A program made the translations under genes and the position numbers. From contig NZ_JHYQ01000015.1 in assembly GCF_000621325.1 (NCBI RefSeq), positions 48,233 to 112,232 of the forward strand: a DNA stretch of 64,000 nucleotides, given 5' to 3'. Source of the stretch: Thiothrix lacustris DSM 21227. GTDB lineage: Bacteria > Pseudomonadota > Gammaproteobacteria > Thiotrichales > Thiotrichaceae. Below are positions 27,077-34,771 of the stretch, one piece after another. Below the pieces are notes generated by a model, which saw nothing but the letters and a program-made list of their open reading frames with translations, was not told where the DNA came from and did not search any database. Position 1 is the stretch's first letter, and each line of letters starts with the position of its first letter.

Positions 27077-29419
27077 TTACTTCGTCAAACTCGCAAACAA
27101 CAACGGCAACTGTTCCGGCAAACGATCCACATGGTCAATAACCGTGTAGTTGTTCTGCCCGAAAATCCTTTTCACATAATCATCCGCATGTGGGTCTAAC
27201 GTCAGGCAGTAGGTCAACACACCTTGCGTATACAGCTCTTCCACCGCCTTCTTGGTGTCAAGGCGCAGATGTTGCGGGTCGCGCTCGTCAATATCCGCCG
27301 GTTCGCCATCCGTGACCAGCAAGATCAGCTTACGGCGTTCCGGTTGCTTGAACAAATGGTGTGCGGCATGGCGCAAAGCCGCACCCATACGGGTCGACAA
27401 TCCACCTTTCATGCCTGCCAGTCGTGATCTGGCTTCATCATCAAAATGCTGGTTGAAATCTTTCAAGCGGTAATACTGCACATCATGCCGCCCATCAGAG
27501 GCAAAGCCATGAATCGCATACGGGTCGCCGATTCCCTCCATCGCCGTCGCCACCAGCGTCGAGGCTTCGCGGGTCAGTTGCAGCACGCTTTTGTCGGAAC
27601 CCTGCATCGGTTCATTGGTCGATTCAGACAAATCCAGCAAGACCACCACGGCCAAATCACGGCTTTTCAGCACATTACGCATGGTGATACGTGGGTTAGG
27701 CTGCTCGCCCATGCGGATGGAAATCATCGCATCGACCGCCGCATTGATGTCCACTTCGTCGCCGTCTTCCAGACCACGTTGACGTTGCACACCTGCCGGA
27801 GTCAGCAAGTCGATAATCTGCTTGATGCGGTGCGCGACGGGGCGGTAAGCATCCACAATATCGCGAATATCGTCCGGGTCGCCGCGTTTCTGGCGACGTT
27901 CGTACAGCGTCACCCAGTCCGGGCGGTGCAATTGGATGTGGTAATCCCACTCATGGTAGTGGAATGGGTCAGAAATCGGCTCTTTCCCCCACATCTGATT
28001 GAATGTTTTGGTGTTATCGGTCAAATCATCTTCATACGGGCGCATTTCGGTGGCACACGTCCAGATTTCCTGCGCATCATCCCCCGCCAGCTCGCAATCG
28101 ACTTCGTTCGCCATTTCGATCACGCTGACCTGACGGCGTACTTGCTGCTGGCTGGCAGGCACGTATTCAAAGCCTGCTTCCCACGCAAATTCCTCATAGA
28201 CCCACACGAAGCGGTTATCGTCGCGGAACGGGATGCGAATCCGCTCCAAAATCCGCAAACTCGGCACTTCGCGGCGGCTGGTGAACAGGTTAAACAGCTC
28301 AACCCCCATGCGCCATGCAAAATTCGGGTCATCCTGTTTTTCGGCAATGTTAGCGTGGAAGTTCTCCGCAAATTGCTGCAATTCAGGGTCATCACCGCGC
28401 ACGTTAGCATCCAACAGCATCAGCGCCAGATGTTCTAGCAACAGCATGGTGGGGTGTTCCACCTTGCCGTCGTATTCTGCGGTCAGCAAGCGGCTCCACA
28501 AGGTTTTTAGACCGGGGAAGGCTTGCGCTGCCTTGTATTCGACCCGCGCATCCTCCACAAAGCCGATGAAAAACATCTGTGCCGGGCTTAACTGTTCCGC
28601 CGACAATGCTTTGTTGGTGTACATCAAATGCGCAGCCATGTGCGCGGCGGTGGCGCGGTACAATTCCAACCCCGGAATATCGCCGATGTCATCCACCGCA
28701 TCCGGCATGTGGAAAATCCGGTGCTCAATGTACGGGCGGAAGTCGGTGTAATCAGCACCCGTGGGGCGCAGGAAAAAGTCGCGTGCCCACAAGGCTCGCA
28801 GGTAAAAATTCAGTTTGCGCTGGGTTTTGACGAACAGCACTCCGCGCCGTTCTTTCTGCAAAGTGGCGCGGCTATCCGCTGATGCCAGATTAAAATACTT
28901 CGTTAGGTTATTGAAATCACGGCGATAAGCTTGCGCCCCGAAATTCGCCCAGCGGCGCAGGCCGCTCAAGGTCAACTTGGAAAGTAATTCATCCAGATGC
29001 CCAAACATCGGGCGTAACCCGCGTGCGGCAGTAGAGGAAAGTTGGTGGATCAGGGTCAAATAGCCGCGCACCAGTTCCGCATCACCCAAATGACGCGAAG
29101 CCGTTGGCAAGCTTGACAGCAGCAGGGCAATGACCTCGCCCGAAGCCATCGACGACAGTTTCAGCGCGGCGGTGACGCAATCGGGGATAATGTCTTCGCC
29201 GCACTCTTTGGCAACTTGGGGAATTTCCTGCAAATAGGTCAACACTACATCGTTGCCGCGACCCAATTGACACAGGGCTTTCGCACCATCCAGATAGTCT
29301 TTCACGCCAGCGGGCGACATCATGCGAGAGGCTTCCTGATAGGAAGCATCCAGCACCACACGCACTTCCGGTGTTATTTTTTCCAGAAATTCCCGGTATT
29401 CTTCAAGATGAATCGCCAT
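27077..29419 (-). CDS. cbbO: RuBisCO activase adaptor CbbO (form I operon)
   Basis: 780 residues, a diverged paralogue of the CbbO at 18743-20989. The long N-terminal helical region is followed by a VWA domain with MIDAS DLSES (about 606-610), STRMGAALRHAAHHL, VTDGEPADIDERDP, and a C terminus ending PLLFASLTK. It follows cbbQ by 21 bases and is last in cbbL-cbbS-orf-cbbQ-cbbO, so it most likely services the form I enzyme together with its neighbour CbbQ. Confidence 0.92.
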   Translation of the reverse strand: MAIHLEEYREFLEKITPEVRVVLDASYQEASRMMSPAGVKDYLDGAKALCQLGRGNDVVLTYLQEIPQVAKECGEDIIPDCVTAALKLSSMASGEVIALLLSSLPTASRHLGDAELVRGYLTLIHQLSSTAARGLRPMFGHLDELLSKLTLSGLRRWANFGAQAYRRDFNNLTKYFNLASADSRATLQKERRGVLFVKTQRKLNFYLRALWARDFFLRPTGADYTDFRPYIEHRIFHMPDAVDDIGDIPGLELYRATAAHMAAHLMYTNKALSAEQLSPAQMFFIGFVEDARVEYKAAQAFPGLKTLWSRLLTAEYDGKVEHPTMLLLEHLALMLLDANVRGDDPELQQFAENFHANIAEKQDDPNFAWRMGVELFNLFTSRREVPSLRILERIRIPFRDDNRFVWVYEEFAWEAGFEYVPASQQQVRRQVSVIEMANEVDCELAGDDAQEIWTCATEMRPYEDDLTDNTKTFNQMWGKEPISDPFHYHEWDYHIQLHRPDWVTLYERRQKRGDPDDIRDIVDAYRPVAHRIKQIIDLLTPAGVQRQRGLEDGDEVDINAAVDAMISIRMGEQPNPRITMRNVLKSRDLAVVVLLDLSESTNEPMQGSDKSVLQLTREASTLVATAMEGIGDPYAIHGFASDGRHDVQYYRLKDFNQHFDDEARSRLAGMKGGLSTRMGAALRHAAHHLFKQPERRKLILLVTDGEPADIDERDPQHLRLDTKKAVEELYTQGVLTYCLTLDPHADDYVKRIFGQNNYTVIDHVDRLPEQLPLLFASLTK

Positions 29420-29440
29420 AACCTGCCACCATTTTACTGT

Positions 29441-30250
29441 TTACCCAAAGAACGTTTGTACTGCTGCATTCAGCGTATCGCGCATGTCTGGGTCGTCAGT
29501 CAGCGGTGTTACCATGGTCATGGTACAAGCGGCTTGCGGTGCAACGCCTTTGCCGATTAATTGTCCTGCGTAAACCAGCAAACGGGTGGAAATGCCTTCA
29601 TCCAGACCGTGGCCTTTGAGGTTACGCGCGCGGTGGGCAATTTGTACCAGCTTCGCGGCTGTCTTTTCGTCAACGCCGGATTCTTTGGAAACGATAGCCA
29701 CTTCAATCGCTTCGCGCGGGTAATCAAAGTCAAGTGCACCGAAACGTTGCTTGGTGGATTGTTTCAAATCCTTCATCAGGCTTTGATAGCCGGGGTTGTA
29801 GGAAATGACCAACTGGAAATCGGGGTGCGCTTCGATCAGCTCGCCTTTTTTGTCCAGCGGTAGGGTGCGGCGGTGGTCAGTCAGTGGGTGGATAACAACG
29901 GTGGTATCCTGACGGGCTTCCACGACTTCATCCAGATAGCAGATTGCACCCATGCGAGCGGCTGTTGCCAGTGGGCCGTCTTGCCATTTGGTGCCATCTT
30001 TATCCAGCAGGAAACGCCCCACCAGATCGGATGCCGTCATGTCTTCATTACATGCTACGGTGATCAGCGGACGTTTCAAGCGCCATGCCATGTGTTCGAC
30101 GAAACGCGATTTGCCGCAGCCGGTTGGGCCTTTCAACATCATCGGCATACGTGCGCTGTAAGCGGCTTCGTACAGGGCAATTTCATCCCCGACCGGTTCG
30201 TAGTAAGGCTCGGTTTTTACGACATACTGGTTTGGGTCAACAGCAGACAT
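29441..30250 (-). CDS. cbbQ: RuBisCO activase ATPase CbbQ (form I operon)
   Basis: 269 residues. Walker A GPTGCGKS at 41-48, Walker B AICYLDE about 102-108, and the [14 protein letters not shown] region as in other CbbQ proteins. It is clearly homologous to, but diverged from, the CbbQ at 20995-21798, consistent with specialisation for form I RuBisCO. It begins 11 bases after the unknown gene that separates it from cbbS. Confidence 0.94.
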   Translation of the reverse strand: MSAVDPNQYVVKTEPYYEPVGDEIALYEAAYSARMPMMLKGPTGCGKSRFVEHMAWRLKRPLITVACNEDMTASDLVGRFLLDKDGTKWQDGPLATAARMGAICYLDEVVEARQDTTVVIHPLTDHRRTLPLDKKGELIEAHPDFQLVISYNPGYQSLMKDLKQSTKQRFGALDFDYPREAIEVAIVSKESGVDEKTAAKLVQIAHRARNLKGHGLDEGISTRLLVYAGQLIGKGVAPQAACTMTMVTPLTDDPDMRDTLNAAVQTFFG

Positions 30251-30261
30251 GACAAGTCCTC

Positions 30262-30573
30262 TTATTTATCGTCTTCGAGTTCGTGTTCGCCACACCAGCC
30301 CTCGACACGGGCTTTTTCGATGGCTGCCCCGTGGATGCGTTGGTGACGTTCGACAAGTTCTGGCGGTAAGTGGCTGACCAAACAGCCATATTTATCCCAC
30401 TCGGCATTGACCTTTTGTAATACGGAGTCAATCCCGGCTAGGTTCCAGCCTTCACAGGTTTGCGTTTCAGGCAAAATGCCGAATACCCAAGCGTCGCGGA
30501 TAATCTTACCAATGCTGGTCATGCCGCCTTGGATGTCCTTGTCGATGCCGATGTAAGTATTGGGTTTATTCAT
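30262..30573 (-). CDS. Unknown protein between cbbS and cbbQ
   Basis: 103 residues, start ATG 30573 with AGGAG seven bases upstream. I do not recognise the family. It is soluble, with three cysteines and several tryptophans ([31 protein letters not shown] [27 protein letters not shown]), and an acidic C terminus. It lies in the RuBisCO operon, 11 bases before cbbQ and 106 bases after cbbS, with a large RNA hairpin in that gap. Its position suggests a role in form I RuBisCO assembly, activation or regulation; this is inference. Confidence 0.8.
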   Translation of the reverse strand: MNKPNTYIGIDKDIQGGMTSIGKIIRDAWVFGILPETQTCEGWNLAGIDSVLQKVNAEWDKYGCLVSHLPPELVERHQRIHGAAIEKARVEGWCGEHELEDDK

Positions 30574-30601
30574 GATGCGCTCCTGATAGGGTTGGATAAT
30601 A

Positions 30602-30658
30602 AGGGCGTATGCAATACGCCCCTACGAGGTTGGTGTAGGGGCGTATTGTATACGCCCT
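30602..30658. repeat. Large inverted repeat (REP/MITE-like) in the cbb operon
   Basis: Two 24-base arms (30602-30625 and 30635-30658), complementary at 23 of 24 positions, around a 9-base loop. Each arm is itself nearly palindromic around GGGCGTAT-ATACGCCC. A shorter relative, GACGTATT-C-AATACGTC, lies at 44635-44651, so this is probably a dispersed repeat. In the mRNA it would form a very stable hairpin between cbbS and the downstream activase genes. Confidence 0.8.
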
Positions 30659-30679
30659 CCACACACTGTCACCCCTTAA

Positions 30680-31036
30680 TCAGACGGTTTTACCACGGAA
30701 GATAACCATGGAAGCACCTGCGCACTGTGCATAGTTGTCCAGACCCAGCAAACGAACGTGATTGTTCGGGTGCGCGGCGTGACAATTGTTCAGTTCAGCC
30801 AATATCGCATCAACGCTGGTTTCACCGAACATGGGCAGTTTCCACATGTACCAGTAGTTGCCGAATGCATTGGCCGGTTCAGTGTGCTCGATCGAAGGGT
30901 TCCAGCCCTTGTTCACGATGTACTGAATCTGCTTGCGGGTTTGATCCGCATCCAGTGCAGGCAGGTAAGAGAAAGTTTCAAACTTGCGGCTGTCAGCATT
31001 GCTCAAGCTTGATTTGTAGTCTTGTACATCACTCAT
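30680..31036 (-). CDS. cbbS: Form I RuBisCO small subunit
   Basis: 118 residues. [20 protein letters not shown] is the conserved N-terminal signature of bacterial small subunits, followed by [10 protein letters not shown] and [12 protein letters not shown]. It caps the L8S8 holoenzyme. Start ATG 31036 with GGAG upstream. Thirty-three bases after cbbL, so co-transcribed. Confidence 0.97.
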   Translation of the reverse strand: MSDVQDYKSSLSNADSRKFETFSYLPALDADQTRKQIQYIVNKGWNPSIEHTEPANAFGNYWYMWKLPMFGETSVDAILAELNNCHAAHPNNHVRLLGLDNYAQCAGASMVIFRGKTV

Positions 31037-31069
31037 GTGAGTTACTCCAGAATAAGTTTAAAGAATCAA

Positions 31070-32488
31070 TTACTTGTGTGCGACGTCAAGTTTGTCAACG
31101 GTATCGAACTCGAACTTGATTTCTTTCCAGGTTTCCATGGCGATTTTCAGTTCAGGGCTGGACTTCGCTGCATTAGTGAGGATGTCCTTGCCTTCTTTTT
31201 CCAGTTCACGACCAGAGTTACGCGCTTCGACGCAAGCTTCAACCGCGACACGGTTGGCTGCTGCACCGGCTGCGTTACCCCAAGGGTGACCCAGAGTACC
31301 ACCACCGAATTGCAGTACGGAGTCATCACCAAAGATGTTAACCAGCGCAGGCATGTGCCAGACGTGGATACCACCGGATGCAACCGGGATGACGCCAGGC
31401 ATGGAGCCCCAATCTTGATCGAAGAAGATACCGCGTGAACGGTCTTCCTTGATGAAAGAGTCGCGCATGATGTCGATCCAGCCCAAAGTGGCTTCACGGT
31501 CGCCTTCCAATTTACCCACAACCGTACCGGAGTGCAGGTGGTCGCCGCCTGACAGACGCAAAATCTTGGTCAGAACGCGGAAGTGGATGCCGTGGTGCGG
31601 GTTGCGGTCAAGAACCGCGTGCATCGCACGGTGAATGTGCAGCAACATGCCGTTGTTTTGGCACCATTGCGCCAACTGGGTGTTGGCCGACAGACCACCC
31701 GTCAGGTAGTCATGCATGATGATAGGTGCACCGATTTCTTTCGCGTATTCAGCGCGGCGCATCATTTCATCAGAAGTCGGAGCTGTAACGTTCAGGTAGT
31801 GACCTTTGCGTTCGCCCGTTTCGGCTTCAGCTTTGTGGATCGCTTCCATAACGAAGTCAAAACGGTGTCTCCAGCGCATGAACGGCTGTGAGTTAACGTT
31901 TTCGTCATCCTTGGTGAAGTCCAGACCGCCGCGCAGACCTTCGTAGCACGCACGACCGTAGTTCTTCGCAGACAGACCCAGCTTAGGCTTGATGGTGCAA
32001 CCCAGCAGTGGACGGCCATATTTGTTCATGATGTCACGTTCAACTTGGATACCCTGTGGTGGGCCATTACAAGTCATAACGTAAGCAATTGGGAAGCGGA
32101 TGTCTTCCAGACGCAGGGCGCGGAGGGCTTTAAAGCCGAATACGTTACCCACCAATGAAGTCAGTACGTTGACCACGGAACCTTCTTCAAACAGGTCGAT
32201 TGGGTAAGCCACGAATGCGTAGAAGCAAGTGTCATCGCCGGGTACGTCTTCGATCGCGTAAGCGCGGCCTTTGTAGTAATCCAGGTCGGTCAGCAGGTCA
32301 GTCCAAACCGTTGTCCATGTACCTGTGGAGGATTCTGCTGCAACCGCTGCGGCTACTTCTTCACGTGGTACGCCAGCCTGTGGAGTGATTTTGAAGCAAG
32401 CCAAAATGTCGGTATCTTTCGGGGTGTAGTCCGGCATCCAGTAAGTTTCGCGGTATTCTTTAACACCAGCGCTGTAATTCTTAGCCAT
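31070..32488 (-). CDS. cbbL: Form IA RuBisCO large subunit
   Basis: 472 residues from ATG 32488, preceded by TTGGAGG. The N terminus [20 protein letters not shown] and the length of 472 are typical of the green-like form IA enzymes of proteobacteria. Lys167 is in CTIKPKLG, and the carbamylated Lys193 is in [10 protein letters not shown]. No carboxysome genes follow, so this is probably a cytoplasmic form IAq-type enzyme paired with CbbQ/CbbO. First gene of the operon, divergent from a LysR regulator. Confidence 0.98.
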   Translation of the reverse strand: MAKNYSAGVKEYRETYWMPDYTPKDTDILACFKITPQAGVPREEVAAAVAAESSTGTWTTVWTDLLTDLDYYKGRAYAIEDVPGDDTCFYAFVAYPIDLFEEGSVVNVLTSLVGNVFGFKALRALRLEDIRFPIAYVMTCNGPPQGIQVERDIMNKYGRPLLGCTIKPKLGLSAKNYGRACYEGLRGGLDFTKDDENVNSQPFMRWRHRFDFVMEAIHKAEAETGERKGHYLNVTAPTSDEMMRRAEYAKEIGAPIIMHDYLTGGLSANTQLAQWCQNNGMLLHIHRAMHAVLDRNPHHGIHFRVLTKILRLSGGDHLHSGTVVGKLEGDREATLGWIDIMRDSFIKEDRSRGIFFDQDWGSMPGVIPVASGGIHVWHMPALVNIFGDDSVLQFGGGTLGHPWGNAAGAAANRVAVEACVEARNSGRELEKEGKDILTNAAKSSPELKIAMETWKEIKFEFDTVDKLDVAHK

Positions 32489-32615
32489 GAAGTAAGTGCC
32501 TCCAACGAGCGTAATTGACAAATAATCTGTATAAACAACAAGCATGTCTTGCTGATGGGGCTAAGTATGGCAAAGTGTAGGTATAATTGAAACTCAATAA
32601 TGAAACATGTAGATA

Positions 32616-32628
32616 TAAGCATCGCTGA
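32616..32628. promoter_or_regulatory. Candidate CbbR site in the cbbL-cbbR intergenic region
   Basis: TAAGCATCGCTGA differs by one base from the inverted repeat TAAGCATCGCTTA, the minus-strand reading of 23322-23334 in the cbbM control region. It lies 19 bases before the cbbR start. The shared motif in two RuBisCO control regions suggests a LysR operator, here perhaps for autoregulation. Confidence 0.4.
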
Positions 32629-32646
32629 TGTTTTTAGGAGGAGCAG

Positions 32647-33564
32647 ATGCCGTACTCATTGAGCCAGATCCGTATTTTTGAAGCGGTTGCCCAGTACGAA
32701 AGTTACACCCGTGCGGCTGAAAAGCTGTTCATGACCCAACCTGCCGTATCCATGCAAATCAAGCAGTTGGAAGAATATAGTGGCTTGGCGCTATTTGAGC
32801 GACAAGGCAAGAAGATGTGTCTGACCCCAATTGGTAAGGAGGTGCAGCAGTATGCTAGTCGCGTCTTGCAAGCGCATAACGATATGCTGGGGGCAATGAA
32901 AGAACTCAAAGGCGTGAAGGGTGGACACCTGATTGTATCGGTAGCGACTACTGCTAATTATTTTGTCACGCAACTACTGGCAGAATTTTCCCGCCAACAC
33001 GAAGGTATCAATATTACGTTGGATGTGACCAACCGCCATACCTTGCTGGATCAATTGGAAAACCACGAGCCAGACATGGTGATTATGGGCGAGCCGCCGA
33101 AAGGGCATGGCTTGCAATCCGAGCGTTTGATGGCCAATCCGCTGGTAGTGATTGCCGCGCCTAATCATCCGCTGGTTAGTATCGATCGCCCATTATTACT
33201 GAGTGATGTGTTGGCGGAACGCTTTATCGTGCGGGAAAAAGGCTCAGGAACCCGCAGCGCGATCGAGCGCCACCTGCATAAACACAGTGCTAGTTGCAAA
33301 AATACACTGGAAATGCGCAGTAATGAAACCATCAAACACGCGGTGGAAGCGGGCTTGGGTTTGGGGATTGTGTCGATGCACACCATCCAGCCGGAACTGG
33401 ATAGTGGACGCTTGGTTGTATTGAATGTGGGAAATTTCCCGATCCAGCGTCACTGGCACATCGTCATGCGTAAGGGCAAACGTTTATCGCCGATTGCCCG
33501 CGAATTCAAACGCTTTGTGATGGCGGAAGCACCGCGTTTCGTCAAGAGCGCTGTGGGAAAGTGA
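32647..33564 (+). CDS. cbbR: LysR-type regulator CbbR (divergent from cbbL)
   Basis: 305 residues; HTH with YTRAAEKLFMTQPAVSMQIK near 20-40, ligand domain with MVIMGEPPKGHGLQSERLM and VREKGSGTRSAIERHL. Preceded by TAGGAGGAG. It probably activates cbbL-cbbS-orf-cbbQ-cbbO. Its last 23 bases overlap the convergent gene 33542-33967. Confidence 0.92.
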   Translation: MPYSLSQIRIFEAVAQYESYTRAAEKLFMTQPAVSMQIKQLEEYSGLALFERQGKKMCLTPIGKEVQQYASRVLQAHNDMLGAMKELKGVKGGHLIVSVATTANYFVTQLLAEFSRQHEGINITLDVTNRHTLLDQLENHEPDMVIMGEPPKGHGLQSERLMANPLVVIAAPNHPLVSIDRPLLLSDVLAERFIVREKGSGTRSAIERHLHKHSASCKNTLEMRSNETIKHAVEAGLGLGIVSMHTIQPELDSGRLVVLNVGNFPIQRHWHIVMRKGKRLSPIAREFKRFVMAEAPRFVKSAVGK

Positions 33565-33967
33565 CCACTTTGCGTGTGGCGGTGGTGGGGCGTTCTTGTT
33601 GGCGTAGCCGTCCCGCCAGTAATTTCACATGCTGGAAAAATTCCCCTTGCGCCCGCTGCATGTTTTCCAGCGCTTCGGGTTTGTAATATTCCAGCATGTA
33701 TGGCACGGGGTCGCTGAGGGATTCGCGTGTTTGCGGGTGAAAATACCGCCATGCAAATTCAATCTCGGCCTTGTGGTGGGAGGCAACAAAAATCACTTCC
33801 TCATGGTCAATCACTGCCATGACTTGCATGGTGCGGATGGGGACAAATACACACGGTTTGCCGCTGAAATCCAGCAGCAAGCGCATCGCATTGTAGTGGG
33901 GGGCGGACAGGGTACGTGTTTCAAACCCAAGCACGTCGCCGCGATAAAAACTTTCGTATTGTGGCAT
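33542..33967 (-). CDS. Unknown protein convergent with cbbR
   Basis: 141 residues; family not recognised. It begins MPQYESFYRGDVLGFETRTL and contains a beta-rich first half (VFVPIRTMQVMAVIDHEEVI) and a helical second half (EALENMQRAQGEFFQHVKLL). No signal peptide or membrane segment. It is divergent from 34015-34401 with 47 bases between the starts, suggesting the two are a functional pair. Confidence 0.7.
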   Translation of the reverse strand: MPQYESFYRGDVLGFETRTLSAPHYNAMRLLLDFSGKPCVFVPIRTMQVMAVIDHEEVIFVASHHKAEIEFAWRYFHPQTRESLSDPVPYMLEYYKPEALENMQRAQGEFFQHVKLLAGRLRQQERPTTATRKVVTFPQRS

Positions 33968-34014
33968 GATCTACCTCCGTTACCTGAGCTTATTGTGAAA
34001 CAGGAGAGGCGCAA

Positions 34015-34401
34015 ATGCCAATGTCCGAAAAACCGGAAAGACTATTGTTGAGTGTGGTGGAGTTGGGTGGCTACCCCGATTTTACCCCCCTGTACCAGCG
34101 TTTGGGCTACAACGTGGCGCGGGAAACCAGTATGCGTAAGGTGCTGCAATTCCTGAAAAAAAACACCCCGGCGGTGATCGTGGCGGAGTTTAATTTCCAG
34201 TCGGATTTTCGTGACCGTACCAGTAGCCTCGAATCCATGATGGCGGTGGTGCAACGCTTTACGGATACGCGGGTGGTGGTGTTTTACGACCGCGAATACG
34301 CGCATCAGTTGGCGCGGTTGGAAGAGCGTTTTCCGTTGGTGACGTTGGCTTTTCCGATTACTGAGGCTGATCTTGAGCGGGTGTTGTCGTTACACCCATA
34401 G
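34015..34401 (+). CDS. Unknown protein with receiver-like fold
   Basis: 128 residues; family not recognised. The alternation of strands and helices (LLLSVVELGG; MRKVLQFLKKN; AVIVAEFNF; TRVVVFYD; LVTLAFPITEADLERVL) resembles a CheY-like Rossmann layout, but no phosphoacceptor aspartate is obvious at the end of strand 3, where AEFNF stands. It may be a degenerate receiver domain. AGGAG precedes ATG 34015; a second ATG is two codons on. Confidence 0.7.
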   Translation: MPMSEKPERLLLSVVELGGYPDFTPLYQRLGYNVARETSMRKVLQFLKKNTPAVIVAEFNFQSDFRDRTSSLESMMAVVQRFTDTRVVVFYDREYAHQLARLEERFPLVTLAFPITEADLERVLSLHP

Positions 34402-34482
34402 CCGTTCAAAACAACTGCCATCGGCGAGGCGATAGACTGAAAATCCCGCTCATCCACCGTCAGAATATGCCTGATTTTGAGC
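34390..34482 (-). pseudogene. VapC-like PIN toxin remnant (C-terminal end)
   Basis: Only the tail of a PIN toxin is present: ILTVDERDF in one frame, then VYRLADGSCFERLWV in another, separated by an apparent loss of one T in a T run near 34440. The N-terminal PIN domain is absent. It follows directly after the frameshifted antitoxin remnant. Confidence 0.5.
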
Positions 34483-34483
34483 A

Positions 34484-34649
34484 TTAACCCATGCGGTGGT
34501 GCTTGGCTCGCAGTTTCTCCCAGATTTGGCGTTTCATCGGGTCAGTGGGGGCGGCGGCAAGGCTATCCGCGCCCCATGCGCCGCGCTACCATCGTCAGCA
34601 TGTGTTGCTCTTCCGGTGGAAGTCGTACAGAAATTGTTATGGCTGTCAT
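34484..34649 (-). pseudogene. VapB-like ribbon-helix-helix antitoxin remnant, frameshifted
   Basis: MTAITISVRLPPEEQHMLTM is a ribbon-helix-helix start. The frame hits a stop after RRMGRG, but the next frame continues ADSLAAAPTDP and KRQIWEKLRAKHHRMG to a stop at 34484. One inserted or deleted base in a G run near 34575 explains this. With the VapC tail it makes a dead toxin-antitoxin pair upstream of gyrA. Confidence 0.5.
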
Positions 34650-34727
34650 ACCGTAATACAAGATGAAATGAGTGTGGCGGGTTTGATATGAATCCACGAT
34701 GTCTAATGCGCACATCCTTACTTTTTC

Positions 34728-34736
34728 TGGTATAAT
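34728..34736 (+). promoter_or_regulatory. Extended -10 promoter of gyrA
   Basis: TGGTATAAT is a perfect extended -10 element, 35 bases before the gyrA start. No good -35 is seen, as is common for extended -10 promoters. The 370 bases between 34402 and 34771 otherwise hold only the toxin-antitoxin remnants. Confidence 0.6.
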
Positions 34737-34771
34737 CGCGCACTTCATGATTTAGGTGATCGAACAATAAT

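Noticed and set aside
27446..28438. 330-residue open frame on the plus strand
   Set aside because: Antisense to the form I-operon cbbO; low-complexity composition typical of a shadow frame.
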